Origin: Sinorhizobium sp. BG8
Lineage (GTDB): Bacteria; Pseudomonadota; Alphaproteobacteria; Rhizobiales; Rhizobiaceae
Length of the DNA stretch: 64,000 nucleotides
Reading direction: 5' to 3'
NCBI RefSeq assembly: GCF_016864555.1
Contig: NZ_CP044011.1
Coordinates: 3,181,501-3,245,500 of the forward strand
This document shows, piece after piece, positions 37,255 through 46,418 of this stretch. Position numbers and translations under genes: made by a program. The notes under the pieces are model-generated. The model was given only the letters and a program-made list of their open reading frames with translations. It made no database searches and had not been told where the DNA came from. The stretch's first letter is position 1. Each line of letters starts with the position of its first letter.

Positions 37255-37902
37255 TCAAGTCACAAGACTTTTCACACGTCTCTGCAATTCAGGCAGCAAC
37301 TCCTGCGAAAACCATGGATTGCGCTTCAGCCAGCCGGTGTTGCGCCAGCTCGGATGCGGCAGCGGCAGGACGGCAGGCCTTTCGTTCCTGTCGAGGTGGC
37401 GGCGCCACTCCCTCACGGTCTCCGTCATACTCGCGCTACGCCGAGAACCGAGATGCCAGGCCTGCGCATACTGGCCGATGGCGAGAACGAGCTCGATCTG
37501 CGGCATTGCCTCCAGTACTCTTGCCCGCCAGTGCGGGGCGCACTCCCGCCTTGGCGGCAGGTCGCTCCCCTTCGCGTCGTAGCCCGGAAAGCAGAAGCCC
37601 ATGGGGATGATGGCGAACTTCGTGCGGTCGTAGAAATCATCGCGCCCGACGTCGAGCCATGCGCGCAGCCGGTCGCCCGAGGCATCGTTGAACGGCAGGC
37701 TCGTCTCGTGAACCCGCAGTCCCGGCGCCTGTCCGGCGATCAGCACCCGCGCTGTCGCCGAAAGCACGGCGACCGGGTTCGGTTCGTGCGGAAGCCGCTT
37801 CACCAGTCCTCCCGCCGGCTTGTCCCGGCAGATGCGACAGAGCGCGATCGCAGCGCCGAGGCTCTCGATCTGCCGCACCCTGTCCGCAAGGTCTTCGTTC
37901 AT
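37255..37902 (-). CDS. Uracil-DNA glycosylase superfamily protein
   Basis: 215-residue protein of the UDG fold. Motif 1 is LIAGQAPGLRVHETSLPFND (GQAPG as in family 4/5 and Mug-like enzymes) and motif 2 is LPLPHPSWRNTGWL near the C-terminus. An N-terminal CRICRD is present, but the four-Cys iron-sulfur set of family 4 is incomplete, so activity on uracil is uncertain. The ATG (37900-37902) sits 7 bp after the nuclease stop, so the two genes are one unit. The frame is open further upstream only as a shadow of the nuclease gene. Confidence 0.85.
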   Translation of the reverse strand: MNEDLADRVRQIESLGAAIALCRICRDKPAGGLVKRLPHEPNPVAVLSATARVLIAGQAPGLRVHETSLPFNDASGDRLRAWLDVGRDDFYDRTKFAIIPMGFCFPGYDAKGSDLPPRRECAPHWRARVLEAMPQIELVLAIGQYAQAWHLGSRRSASMTETVREWRRHLDRNERPAVLPLPHPSWRNTGWLKRNPWFSQELLPELQRRVKSLVT

Positions 37903-37909
37903 AGCCCCA

Positions 37910-38479
37910 TCACTCGATCCCGACGACTCCGAGAATGAAACCCAGCCAGCCGCGCTGCGTAATATGAGGATCCTCCTGCGGGCGTCCGTGAAGCTGCCGC
38001 CAGGCCTGCGGCTGTTCGAACGTCCCGCTCCAAAGTCCGCGGTGCTCCGCGCGGGCCACGTCCTCCTCCGCTCCATAGTCCCCATAGGAAACGGCGAGCC
38101 CCTCGCGCACCATGATCGCGCCGATGTCGCCTTCGCCGGAGGAGCAGGCCCCGAGCGTTCGCCCGTAGCGGTCGGTCCCGCGGGTCTCGCAGGATACCGT
38201 GCCGGTTCGCAGCAACTCCGCGAGCCGGGCACGCGCCGAAAGCCCGCACTTCCATTCGCCGTCGCCGCGCGTGCAGATCTGCGCCAGCTCGGGCGCATCG
38301 AATCCGGTCAGCCGGATGCGCACGCCGTTCAGCGTGAGCGTGTCGCCATCGGCCGCGCGCGCGGTGCCGGTCACCGACACGGCCTCCTCGCCTCCGACCC
38401 GCATGACGATCAAAAGGACGAGACCCAAGATCGCGCCGGCCGTGACTATGTCGCGCCCCCTGCTCCATGCTTTCCCCAC
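37910..38479 (-). CDS. Thermonuclease (SNc/SNase-like) family protein
   Basis: 189-residue exported or membrane-anchored nuclease. One N-terminal hydrophobic segment (VTAGAILGLVLLIVMRVG). The SNase fold follows: ARAADGDTLTLNGVRIRLTGFDAPEL (metal Asp and Arg residues), then TDRYGRTLGACSSGEG and IMVREGLAVSYGDY. Four cysteines in the domain may form disulfides, which fits a periplasmic place. It is the first gene of a two-gene unit with the UDG-like protein. Confidence 0.88.
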   Translation of the reverse strand: MGKAWSRGRDIVTAGAILGLVLLIVMRVGGEEAVSVTGTARAADGDTLTLNGVRIRLTGFDAPELAQICTRGDGEWKCGLSARARLAELLRTGTVSCETRGTDRYGRTLGACSSGEGDIGAIMVREGLAVSYGDYGAEEDVARAEHRGLWSGTFEQPQAWRQLHGRPQEDPHITQRGWLGFILGVVGIE

Positions 38480-38607
38480 GCCCTGCCCTCACCTTGTCCC
38501 ATCGAACCAAACTGACGAGAAAGCATTGAATGGTTCGTAAATCACTAATGCGCGGCAGCATCTTCTTAAGGTTTCGCCTCTAGACTTCAACGGATTTCAC
38601 AACACCC

Positions 38608-40152
<1,545 letters not shown>

Positions 40153-40171
40153 CGTCGGGCGCCGCCGGCAC

Positions 40172-40555
40172 TCACAGGAAGTGCGAGAAGAACACCACGT
40201 AGAGCGCGTATCCCGCGTTGGCGACGATGAGGCAGAAGCAGGCGAAGGAACCGAGATCCTTGGCGTTCTTGCCCATCTCGGAGATCTCCGGTGAAACCCG
40301 GTCGACGATTTCCTCGATCGCCGTGTTGATGGCTTCGAAGGCCATCATCAGCAGGAACAGGATCGCCATCGCGACGTACTGGAAGAAGGTTGCACCCGAG
40401 ATCGCGAACGCGACCATCGCGACTGCGAACGCCAGCACCTCGTGGCGGAACGCCGCCTCGCCGAGCAGACGCCGGGCTCCGCCATAGGAGTATGTCGCGG
40501 CTGCATAGAGATGGCGCAGCCCCTTGTGCTTCTTGATCGGCCCTTGTTTGTCCAT
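40172..40555 (-). CDS. dgkA: Diacylglycerol kinase (prokaryotic DgkA)
   Basis: 127-residue inner-membrane enzyme that phosphorylates diacylglycerol (or undecaprenol). Three TM helices and the family core [19 protein letters not shown], with the catalytic Glu and Asn, are present, followed by [11 protein letters not shown]. An N-terminal [20 protein letters not shown] amphipathic helix precedes. The frame extends upstream, but [12 protein letters not shown] is the natural start. It is convergent with the kinase gene, 19 bp apart. 216 bp of gene-free GC-rich sequence separate it from cobT. Confidence 0.92.
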   Translation of the reverse strand: MDKQGPIKKHKGLRHLYAAATYSYGGARRLLGEAAFRHEVLAFAVAMVAFAISGATFFQYVAMAILFLLMMAFEAINTAIEEIVDRVSPEISEMGKNAKDLGSFACFCLIVANAGYALYVVFFSHFL

Positions 40556-40771
40556 TCGCTTCCCGTCACGCCATTGTGGCTTACAAGCCGCCTCGGCATG
40601 GCCCGAATGCGTCGGGCGCCGGTTCGCGGAACATCGTGCACAGCGACCGCGCGAAGGCGCCCGGTGCTGCTGCGCCGCCATCCGGCGGCAGCGGCCATCA
40701 GATATTGCAGATGATGGACCGGAGCAAGGGGGCGAAAGCGCGCGGGGCGCGCGATGCTCCGGTCGCGAGCC

Positions 40772-41791
40772 TTACGCTTCCCGGTTGCTGACGCCCGCCT
40801 GGCCGAAGGTCGCCATGCCCGAATGGCAGGCGGCCGCAGCCTTGACGATGCCGGCGGCAAGCGCCGCGCCGGTTCCCTCGCCGAGCCGCATGCCGAGCGC
40901 CAGGAGCGGGGTCTTCCCGAGCTTCTCGATCGACTTCAGATGCCCCGGCTCGCCCGAGACGTGCCCGATCAGGCAGTGATCGAGGGCGGACGGATTGGCG
41001 GCGCGAAGGATCGCGCCCGCAGCTGTCGCCACGTAGCCGTCGATGATCACGGGGATCTTCTGCATGCGCGCGGCAAGGATGGCGCCGGCCATCGCGGCGA
41101 TCTCGCGCCCGCCGAGGCGGCGTAATACCTCGAGAGGATCGCCGAGGTGATCGCGATGCAGTGCCACGGCCTTCTCGACTGCGGCGATCTTGCGGCGCAG
41201 CACCTCGCCCTCGGATCCCGTGCCCGGCCCCACCCATTCGGCGGCCGTGCCGCCATAGAGCGCGAGGTTGATCGCCGCTGCGATCGTCGTGTTGCCGATC
41301 CCCATCTCGCCGATGCACAGGAGGTCGGTGCCGCCGGCAACCGCCTCCATGCCGAAGGCCATTGTCGCCGCGCAGTCCCGCTCGGACAGCGCCGGCTCTT
41401 CCGTGATGTCGGCGGTCGGATAGTCGAGCGCCAGGTCGAAGACCTTGAGGCCAAGGTCGTGCGTCACGCAGATCTGGTTGATCGCCGCACCGCCGGCGGC
41501 GAAGTTCTCGACCATCTGCGCCGTGACCGAGGACGGGAACGGCGTGATGCCCTGTTTCGTGACGCCGTGGTTGCCGGCGAAGATCGCCACGAGCGGCCGC
41601 GTCACCGCCGGAGCCCTGCCCGTCCAGGCCGCGAGCCAGAACGCGATTTCCTCGAGCCTTCCGAGGGCACCCGCGGGCTTCGTCAGCTGCGCGTCTCGTT
41701 CGCGCGCCGCCACGAGCGCCGCCGAATCCGGCCCCGGCAGATTGCGCAGCAATTCACGAAAGTCATCGAATGGCAGGCCGCTCGCACTCAT
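40772..41791 (-). CDS. cobT: Nicotinate-nucleotide-dimethylbenzimidazole phosphoribosyltransferase
   Basis: Activates the lower-ligand base in cobalamin synthesis (CobT of Salmonella naming, CobU of P. denitrificans naming). 339 residues with LTKPAGALGRLEEIAFWLA at the N-terminus, FAGNHGVTKQGITPFPSSVT, CIGEMGIGNTTIAAA and a C-terminal GEGTGAALA with the catalytic Glu region. The ATG (41789-41791) follows AAGGAATTCCCC. The open frame beyond is only a shadow over cobS. It is divergent from cobS with 165 bp between. I looked for a cobalamin riboswitch in that gap and did not see its B12 box. Confidence 0.95.
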   Translation of the reverse strand: MSASGLPFDDFRELLRNLPGPDSAALVAARERDAQLTKPAGALGRLEEIAFWLAAWTGRAPAVTRPLVAIFAGNHGVTKQGITPFPSSVTAQMVENFAAGGAAINQICVTHDLGLKVFDLALDYPTADITEEPALSERDCAATMAFGMEAVAGGTDLLCIGEMGIGNTTIAAAINLALYGGTAAEWVGPGTGSEGEVLRRKIAAVEKAVALHRDHLGDPLEVLRRLGGREIAAMAGAILAARMQKIPVIIDGYVATAAGAILRAANPSALDHCLIGHVSGEPGHLKSIEKLGKTPLLALGMRLGEGTGAALAAGIVKAAAACHSGMATFGQAGVSNREA

Positions 41792-41956
41792 CTTGGGGAA
41801 TTCCTTGTTTTCGGCTTTCAAAAGCAGTCGTCGGTGCCTTCTAATAGAGACCGGAGATGAGTCCGACAACCGCATTTGCGCCGGTCGGTGTCCTCTCCCT
41901 GCCATCGCTCGCCCGCGTGACCAGACGACACGCCGGCTCATTCCGGGGGAACCGTC

Positions 41957-42742
41957 ATGACCATGCGCGACTTCATCGACGATACCGCCCGGTCCGTCGC
42001 ATTCCTCTCCCGCATTCCGATGCCGGAGAAGTATTTCGAGGGCTATGACGGATCGCTCGCCCGCGCCGTCCGCGCCTTTCCCGTTGCCGGCGTCCTTATC
42101 GTCTTTCCCGCAGCCCTTTGCCTCGCTCTCGTCCTCGCCCTCGGACTGGATTCCCTTGCGGCGGCGTTCGTGGCGCTCGCCCTGCAGACGCTTCTGACCG
42201 GCGCCCTCCACGAGGACGGGCTCTGCGACAGCGCCGACGGAATCGGCGGCGGTCGCGATCGTGAGCGCGCACTCGCCATCATGAAGGATAGCCGCGTGGG
42301 CTCCTTCGGCGCCGTCGCGCTCGTGATGTCCTTCGGCCTTCGCGCCTCCGCGCTCGCAGCCGTCCTGCCCGCCTTGTCGTCGATCGCCGCCGCCATGGTC
42401 CTCATCGCCGTCGGAGCGATAAGCCGCGCCGCCATGGTCTGGCACTGGTCATCCCTGCCGCCGGCGCGCCCCGATGGCCTCGCCGCCTCGGCCGGCCAGC
42501 CGGAGAGCAGCGCCGCCACCTTCGCGTTGGTCAGTGGCGCGATCCTTGCCGTCCTACTCCTTCTCTTCTCCGACACCGGTGTAATTGCCGTACTCTTGCT
42601 CCTCACCTTCGTTGCAGGCGCCGTTCTCGTGTTCAGCCGGGTCGCGCTCCGCAAGATCGGCGGCCACACCGGAGACACGATCGGCGCCACCCAGCAGTTC
42701 GCCGAGATCGCGGCGTTTCTCGCCCTTGCGCTGGCCCTGTGA
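41957..42742 (+). CDS. cobS: Adenosylcobinamide-GDP ribazoletransferase
   Basis: Inner-membrane enzyme joining adenosylcobinamide-GDP and alpha-ribazole (CobS, also called CobV). 261 residues, several TM helices and the CobS motif [21 protein letters not shown] (about 88-108, acidic residues for Mg binding). [12 protein letters not shown]-like [16 protein letters not shown] follows, and [10 protein letters not shown] lies near the end. GGGGGAACCGTC precedes the ATG; a second ATG two codons on is possible. Divergent from cobT. The DUF1289 gene follows after 43 bp. Confidence 0.94.
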   Translation: MTMRDFIDDTARSVAFLSRIPMPEKYFEGYDGSLARAVRAFPVAGVLIVFPAALCLALVLALGLDSLAAAFVALALQTLLTGALHEDGLCDSADGIGGGRDRERALAIMKDSRVGSFGAVALVMSFGLRASALAAVLPALSSIAAAMVLIAVGAISRAAMVWHWSSLPPARPDGLAASAGQPESSAATFALVSGAILAVLLLLFSDTGVIAVLLLLTFVAGAVLVFSRVALRKIGGHTGDTIGATQQFAEIAAFLALALAL

Positions 42743-42785
42743 GAGCACGATATATTTTGCCACCGGAAACCACATCGGACCGTCC

Positions 42786-43007
42786 ATGGAATCGCCTTGC
42801 ATCCTCGTCTGCTCGATAGACGACAACACCGGCTACTGTTTCGGCTGCGGACGCACGCGCGAGGAAATCGGCGCATGGACTCTCTATACATCAGAGGAGC
42901 GCCGCTCGATCATGGCCTCGCTGCCCGCCCGCCTCGACACGGTCGAGCGCAGGCCGCGCCGTGAAACCCGTCGTGCCCGCATGGCCCGGGAGCGAGGCGA
43001 GATATGA
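42786..43007 (+). CDS. DUF1289 family small Cys protein
   Basis: 73-residue protein of the DUF1289 family. N-terminal MESPCILVCSIDDNTGYCFG with four cysteines (C5, C9, C18, C21), which probably bind a metal or cluster. Then TREEIGAWTLYTSEERRSIM and a strongly basic tail of Arg-rich sequence. Function unknown. Its end overlaps the aspartic protease start as ATGA, and it follows cobS by 43 bp, so all three may be one transcript. Upstream frames are shadows of cobS. Confidence 0.88.
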   Translation: MESPCILVCSIDDNTGYCFGCGRTREEIGAWTLYTSEERRSIMASLPARLDTVERRPRRETRRARMARERGEI

Positions 43008-43705
43008 AGCGGCTTCTTCTCCTCCTGGCAATCCTCGCCGTGGGGCTCGTCGTGCTCCTCGTCAATCACGGCAGCGGCGAGACGCTCGGCCTCGTGAACG
43101 ACGATTTCGCGCGCCTCGTCATGCTGGCAAGCTTTGGCACCTTGCTCGCCACCGGCATTCTGGCGAGCCGCCGCAACATCGGCCAGTCTCTGCGCTACGG
43201 GGCCATGTGGCTGCTCATCCTCCTGGCACTGGCCGCCGCCTATATCTATCGCTACGACCTGCAGACCGTCGCGAGCCGCATGACCGCCGGCCTCGTCCCC
43301 GGATATGCGGTCCAAAGCACCTCCGCCGACGGCACGAGGATCCTCGTCATACACAAGGCCGAAGGCGGACATTTCGAGACCACGGTCGGCGTGAATGGCC
43401 AGAGCATCCCCATGGTTGTCGATACCGGCGCGAGCGCCGTGGTGCTGTCCTACGAGGATGCGCTCGAAGTCGGCCTCGATCCGGAGCGCCTGACATTCTC
43501 GCTGGCGGTATCGACCGCGAATGGCCGCGCCAATGCCGCGCCCGTCGTCCTCGACGAGGTCGCTATCGGCGCGATCGTGCGCCGCAACGTCCGGGCCATG
43601 GTCACCGAGAGGGGCCGGCTGGACCAGAGCCTGCTGGGCATGACCTTCCTCGAAACGCTGGGCTCGGTGGAAATCAGCCGGGACGAACTTCGCCTGCGGG
43701 ATTGA
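43004..43705 (+). CDS. Retropepsin-like (clan AA) aspartic protease, TIGR02281 type
   Basis: 233-residue inner-membrane protein. Three hydrophobic helices in the first 85 residues (MKRLLLLLAILAVGLVVLLV and others), then a periplasmic or cytoplasmic protease domain with a single MVVDTGASAVVLS active-site motif near residue 142 and GMTFLETLGSVEIS near the C-terminus (the hydrophobic-Gly motif). It should dimerise as a retropepsin does. Translationally coupled to DUF1289 (ATGA). Substrate unknown. Confidence 0.9.
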   Translation: MKRLLLLLAILAVGLVVLLVNHGSGETLGLVNDDFARLVMLASFGTLLATGILASRRNIGQSLRYGAMWLLILLALAAAYIYRYDLQTVASRMTAGLVPGYAVQSTSADGTRILVIHKAEGGHFETTVGVNGQSIPMVVDTGASAVVLSYEDALEVGLDPERLTFSLAVSTANGRANAAPVVLDEVAIGAIVRRNVRAMVTERGRLDQSLLGMTFLETLGSVEISRDELRLRD

Positions 43706-43784
43706 TGCGGGATGCACACCCGCCGGCGTTTACATTCATTCACGATCAGACTCATTCAGACACGGAAGTCGAAACAAGGACAAA

Positions 43785-43803
43785 TTGGTTAACCAAAATA
43801 TAA
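43785..43803. promoter_or_regulatory. Palindrome with CtrA-like spacing upstream of the EF-hand gene
   Basis: TTGGTTAACCAA (43785-43796) is a perfect 12-bp palindrome in an AT-rich stretch. TTAA at 43789 followed seven bases later by ATAA comes close to the CtrA box TTAA-N7-TTAA. It is about 125 bp before the EF-hand gene. Candidate only. Confidence 0.25.
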
Positions 43804-43925
43804 CTCCTTGTCATTCAATAGTAATTTTGACGAATCCTGCGAACAGCCCTACCCATTGCACATCGCATCCTCCTGTTTGGCTTAGTGGATGGGACTTAAC
43901 GCAAGGCGCCACGCCAGGAGGGTTC

Positions 43926-44630
43926 ATGACCAGCATCAGTTCGACTTCCACCAGTACTTACCAATACCAGTCCGTATTTTCCCGCTCTGACAAGAATGGC
44001 GACGGCAAGGTCACGTCCGAGGAGTTCGTCGCCGCGCGTCCGAGTGACGTCAGCGAGAGCCAGGCCAGCAGCCTCTATTCGAAGATCGCCGGCGACTCGT
44101 CCGATGGGCTGACCGAAGACCAGCTGAACGAAGGGCTGGAGGCGGAACGCAAGACCGCCGAGGAGAAGTTCGGCGGCGAGATGATGGCGATGATGCTGTC
44201 CATGCAGCAGGGAACCGATACCGGGGTCAGCGATCAGCCACCGTCTTCCGAGGATCTGTTCTCGTCCATCGATGCCGATGGCGACGGCACGATCACAAGG
44301 GCGGAGTTCGTGAACGCACGTCCCGAGAACGTCAGCGAGGAAGACGCAACCTCGCTCTTCGACAGCCTGGACAGCGAGGGCACGGGCAGCCTGACCGAGG
44401 AACAGTTCGTGGAAGGCCTGGAAGCGAACCGGCCGGCCGGCCCGCCCCCGGGCGGTGCACCGCCGTCCGAGGAGAGCTCCGAGGATGAGACCGAAAGCGC
44501 GATCGAGGCCGCATCGCTGGCAGCGACAACGGCCAGCGAGATCCTTGAGAAGCTTCAGGCCGCCATCGCCGCCTACCAGGAATCCCTCTCGAGCGTGGAG
44601 GCCGATCTGACGGAATCGCTCTCGGTCTGA
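43926..44630 (+). CDS. EF-hand calcium-binding protein with internal duplication
   Basis: 234-residue acidic protein without a signal peptide. Two canonical EF loops, DKNGDGKVTSEE (22-33) and DADGDGTITRAE (116-127), are each followed by a degenerate loop (around 57-66 and DSEGTGSLTEEQ at 149-160). Residues 14-72 and 108-166 are an internal repeat: EEFVAARPSDVSESQASSLY matches AEFVNARPENVSEEDATSLF. A Pro/Gly linker and an Ala/Glu-rich helical tail follow. The Ser/Thr-rich N-terminus MTSISSTSTSTYQYQ resembles leaderless secreted EF-hand proteins such as rhizobial calsymin or XopAW; this is inference. AGGAGG precedes the ATG. Confidence 0.85.
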   Translation: MTSISSTSTSTYQYQSVFSRSDKNGDGKVTSEEFVAARPSDVSESQASSLYSKIAGDSSDGLTEDQLNEGLEAERKTAEEKFGGEMMAMMLSMQQGTDTGVSDQPPSSEDLFSSIDADGDGTITRAEFVNARPENVSEEDATSLFDSLDSEGTGSLTEEQFVEGLEANRPAGPPPGGAPPSEESSEDETESAIEAASLAATTASEILEKLQAAIAAYQESLSSVEADLTESLSV

Positions 44631-44716
44631 ACACGCCGATGAGCGCGCGTCCTGCGGCGCAAAGAGGAGCGCTGCAGGACGCACCTTCCTGCCTCTGTCC
44701 GGGCGTTGACATCCAC

Positions 44717-44728
44717 AACCCGTGGGTT
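44717..44728. promoter_or_regulatory. Putative operator of the toxin-antitoxin operon
   Basis: AACCC-GT-GGGTT is a perfect dyad 34 bp before the antitoxin start, just downstream of TTGACA (44706-44711). It lies where a ribbon-helix-helix antitoxin would bind to repress its own operon. A matching -10 box is not clear. Confidence 0.4.
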
Positions 44729-44761
44729 ACCGTGTAATACGCCGAACGACAGAGGGATCCG

Positions 44762-45040
44762 ATGGCAGAGAACGACAAGTCTCAGATATCCCTGCGCCTT
44801 CCCACGAAGGTGATAGCCCAGTTCGACCAGATCGCCCAGGTCCTCGAGCGCGACCGGACATGGGTCATGCTCCGCGCGATGAAGCAGTATCTGGAGCAGG
44901 AAGGGGCCGAACTTCTGCAGGACGCCCAGGGGCTTTCCGAGCTTGATCGGGGCGAAGCCGCCGATTTCGACGAGATGCTGGACAAGGCGTCGTCCATCAT
45001 CGATGCCGCCGCGTCCCGCAATGCGAGCCGGGATCGCTGA
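44762..45040 (+). CDS. Ribbon-helix-helix antitoxin (CopG/ParD type)
   Basis: 92-residue protein with an N-terminal RHH domain, SQISLRLPTKVIAQFDQIAQ (beta strand 8-13, two helices to about 48), then an acidic helical tail (GEAADFDEMLDKASSII) that would wrap the toxin. The stop overlaps the toxin start (TGATG at 45038-45042), the usual antitoxin-first coupling. It should neutralise the toxin and repress the operon. Confidence 0.85.
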   Translation: MAENDKSQISLRLPTKVIAQFDQIAQVLERDRTWVMLRAMKQYLEQEGAELLQDAQGLSELDRGEAADFDEMLDKASSIIDAAASRNASRDR

Positions 45041-45378
45041 TGGCCCTGAAGCACCTTTCCAAGAGCGCCGAGAGATGGTTTCTCCAGGGCGTCGCGTCCG
45101 TCGCCGAAAAGGATCCTCATGCGGCCCGCCAGTTGGTGGCGCATATGCAGAGGCTGCGCGATGTCCTGTCCACCGAACGGGGTGTCCTGCCCGGCACGCG
45201 CAAGGTCACCATCCCCCCGCTGGTCTTCACGATCCGCGCCCGCAATGGCGTGGTGGAAATAGCCGCCATCCGCCAGGCAAGACCGAAGAGCACCGGCGAG
45301 CTGACCGATCTCGTGCGCGCATCCGAAACGATGACATCGGGCGGCCGCACCTTCTTCGGCCGTAAACTCGACGTGTAA
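45040..45378 (+). CDS. RelE/ParE-family toxin
   Basis: 112-residue toxin-like protein. It shows the ParE/RelE fold pattern: KSAERWFLQGVASVAEKDPHAARQLV (two helices), then beta strands PPLVFTIRARNGVVEIAAIR with the conserved Arg/Val strand. The C-terminal extension (about 30 residues after RQARP) is unusual and may reduce or alter activity. ParE members block gyrase and RelE members cleave mRNA; which applies is not decidable here. Coupled to the upstream antitoxin. Confidence 0.8.
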   Translation: MALKHLSKSAERWFLQGVASVAEKDPHAARQLVAHMQRLRDVLSTERGVLPGTRKVTIPPLVFTIRARNGVVEIAAIRQARPKSTGELTDLVRASETMTSGGRTFFGRKLDV

Positions 45379-45421
45379 TCACCGGATGCGCGGCTGCCAC
45401 ACGTGACGCTCGACGCTGGCG

Positions 45422-45457
45422 GCAATTCGAGCGCCCGTCGCTCAGCGGGCGAATTGC
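45422..45457. terminator. Stem-loop between the toxin gene and the convergent DMT exporter gene
   Basis: GCAATTCG (45422-45429) pairs with CGAATTGC (45450-45457), with an inner CCCG/CGGG stem and a 4-nt bulge. It overlaps the exporter's stop codon. No T tract, so this is a weak call. Confidence 0.3.
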
Positions 45458-46304
45458 TTCGCACCGGCCACGCACAGGATGACGGCCACGGTTACCGCCA
45501 GCATCGCTCCCGTCACATGCTCCCCGAGGAACGTCGCGGCAAGCGCAAGACCGAAGAAGGGTTGCAGCAATTGCAGCTGCCCCACCGAGGCGATGCCGCC
45601 CTGTGCCAGGCCGCGATACCAGAACACGAACCCGATCAGCATGCTGAACAGCGAGACATAGGCGAGCCCCGTCCATGCCGGCGCGCCCACCCCTCGAAGG
45701 AGGACGGCAGCAGCAGGAGTGCGAGTGGAGCCATGACTGGGAGAGAGAGCACGAGCGCGTAGCAGATCACCTGCAATCCGCCGAGGCTTCGTGAAAGCTT
45801 CGCCCCTTCCGCATAACCGAGCCCGCACACGATCACGGCGGCCAGCATCAGCGCATCACCGAGGGGCGATGCGGACATGCCCTGGAAGAGCGCGAAGCCC
45901 GCGACGAGCGCACTGCCGAGACCCGAGAAGAGCCAGAAGGCCGGACGCGGCCTCTCGCCGCCCCGCAGCACGCCGAAGATCGCCGTCGCCAGCGGCAGCA
46001 GGCCGATGAAGACGATGGAGTGCGCCGAGGTGACGTGCCTGAGCGCGAGCGCCGTCAGAAGCGGGAAGCCGACGACCACGCCGAGCGCTACGATCGCGAG
46101 CGGACGGATCACCGCGCGGGAAGGACGCTTCTCCCCGAACGCCAGCAGCACCATGAGCGCGAGCAGGCCCGCGATCGCCGCCCGCGCCGCCGTCAGGAAG
46201 ACGGGATCGAACTGCATCACCGCCACGCGGGTTGCGGGCAGCGATCCGCTGAAGATCAGCACTCCGACAAATCCGTTAATCCAGCCGCTCGCCGTCCTGT
46301 CCAT
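45442..46304 (-). pseudogene. DMT-family (EamA/RhaT) exporter, frameshifted
   Basis: Ten-TM exporter split between two frames. The N-terminal part (MDRTASGWINGFVGVLIFSG onward) reads well through FALFQGMSASPLGDALML and LPVMAPLALLLLPSSFEG. The C-terminal part (WTGLAYVSLFSMLIGFVFWY to AKQFAR) is in another frame. One extra base in the run CCCC at 45690-45693 (GGGG on the coding strand) would join SSFEGVGAPAWTGLAYV, giving a 287-residue protein of normal length. It is divergent from a MocR-type regulator that carries the same kind of defect. Real loss or sequencing error. Confidence 0.85.
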
Positions 46305-46371
46305 CGCATGCTCCTGAGATTTTCGGGAGTTTTATCGGATGAACCCCTCGCAGTTCCAGGCACGGAAGTGT

Positions 46372-46389
46372 ACAGTCGAACGAAACTGT
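46372..46389. promoter_or_regulatory. Inverted repeat between the DMT exporter and MocR genes
   Basis: ACAGT-N8-ACTGT at 46372-46389, with a further CAGTAC at 46404-46409, lies in the short divergent gap. MocR proteins often bind such repeats to control a neighbour. Candidate operator. Confidence 0.35.
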
Positions 46390-46418
46390 TATGAAACAAA
46401 AACCAGTACGGATCGGAT

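Noticed and set aside
41792-41956. Cobalamin riboswitch in the cobT-cobS gap
   Set aside because: I looked for the conserved B12 box and the expected long structured leader; the gap is only 165 bp and no match was seen.
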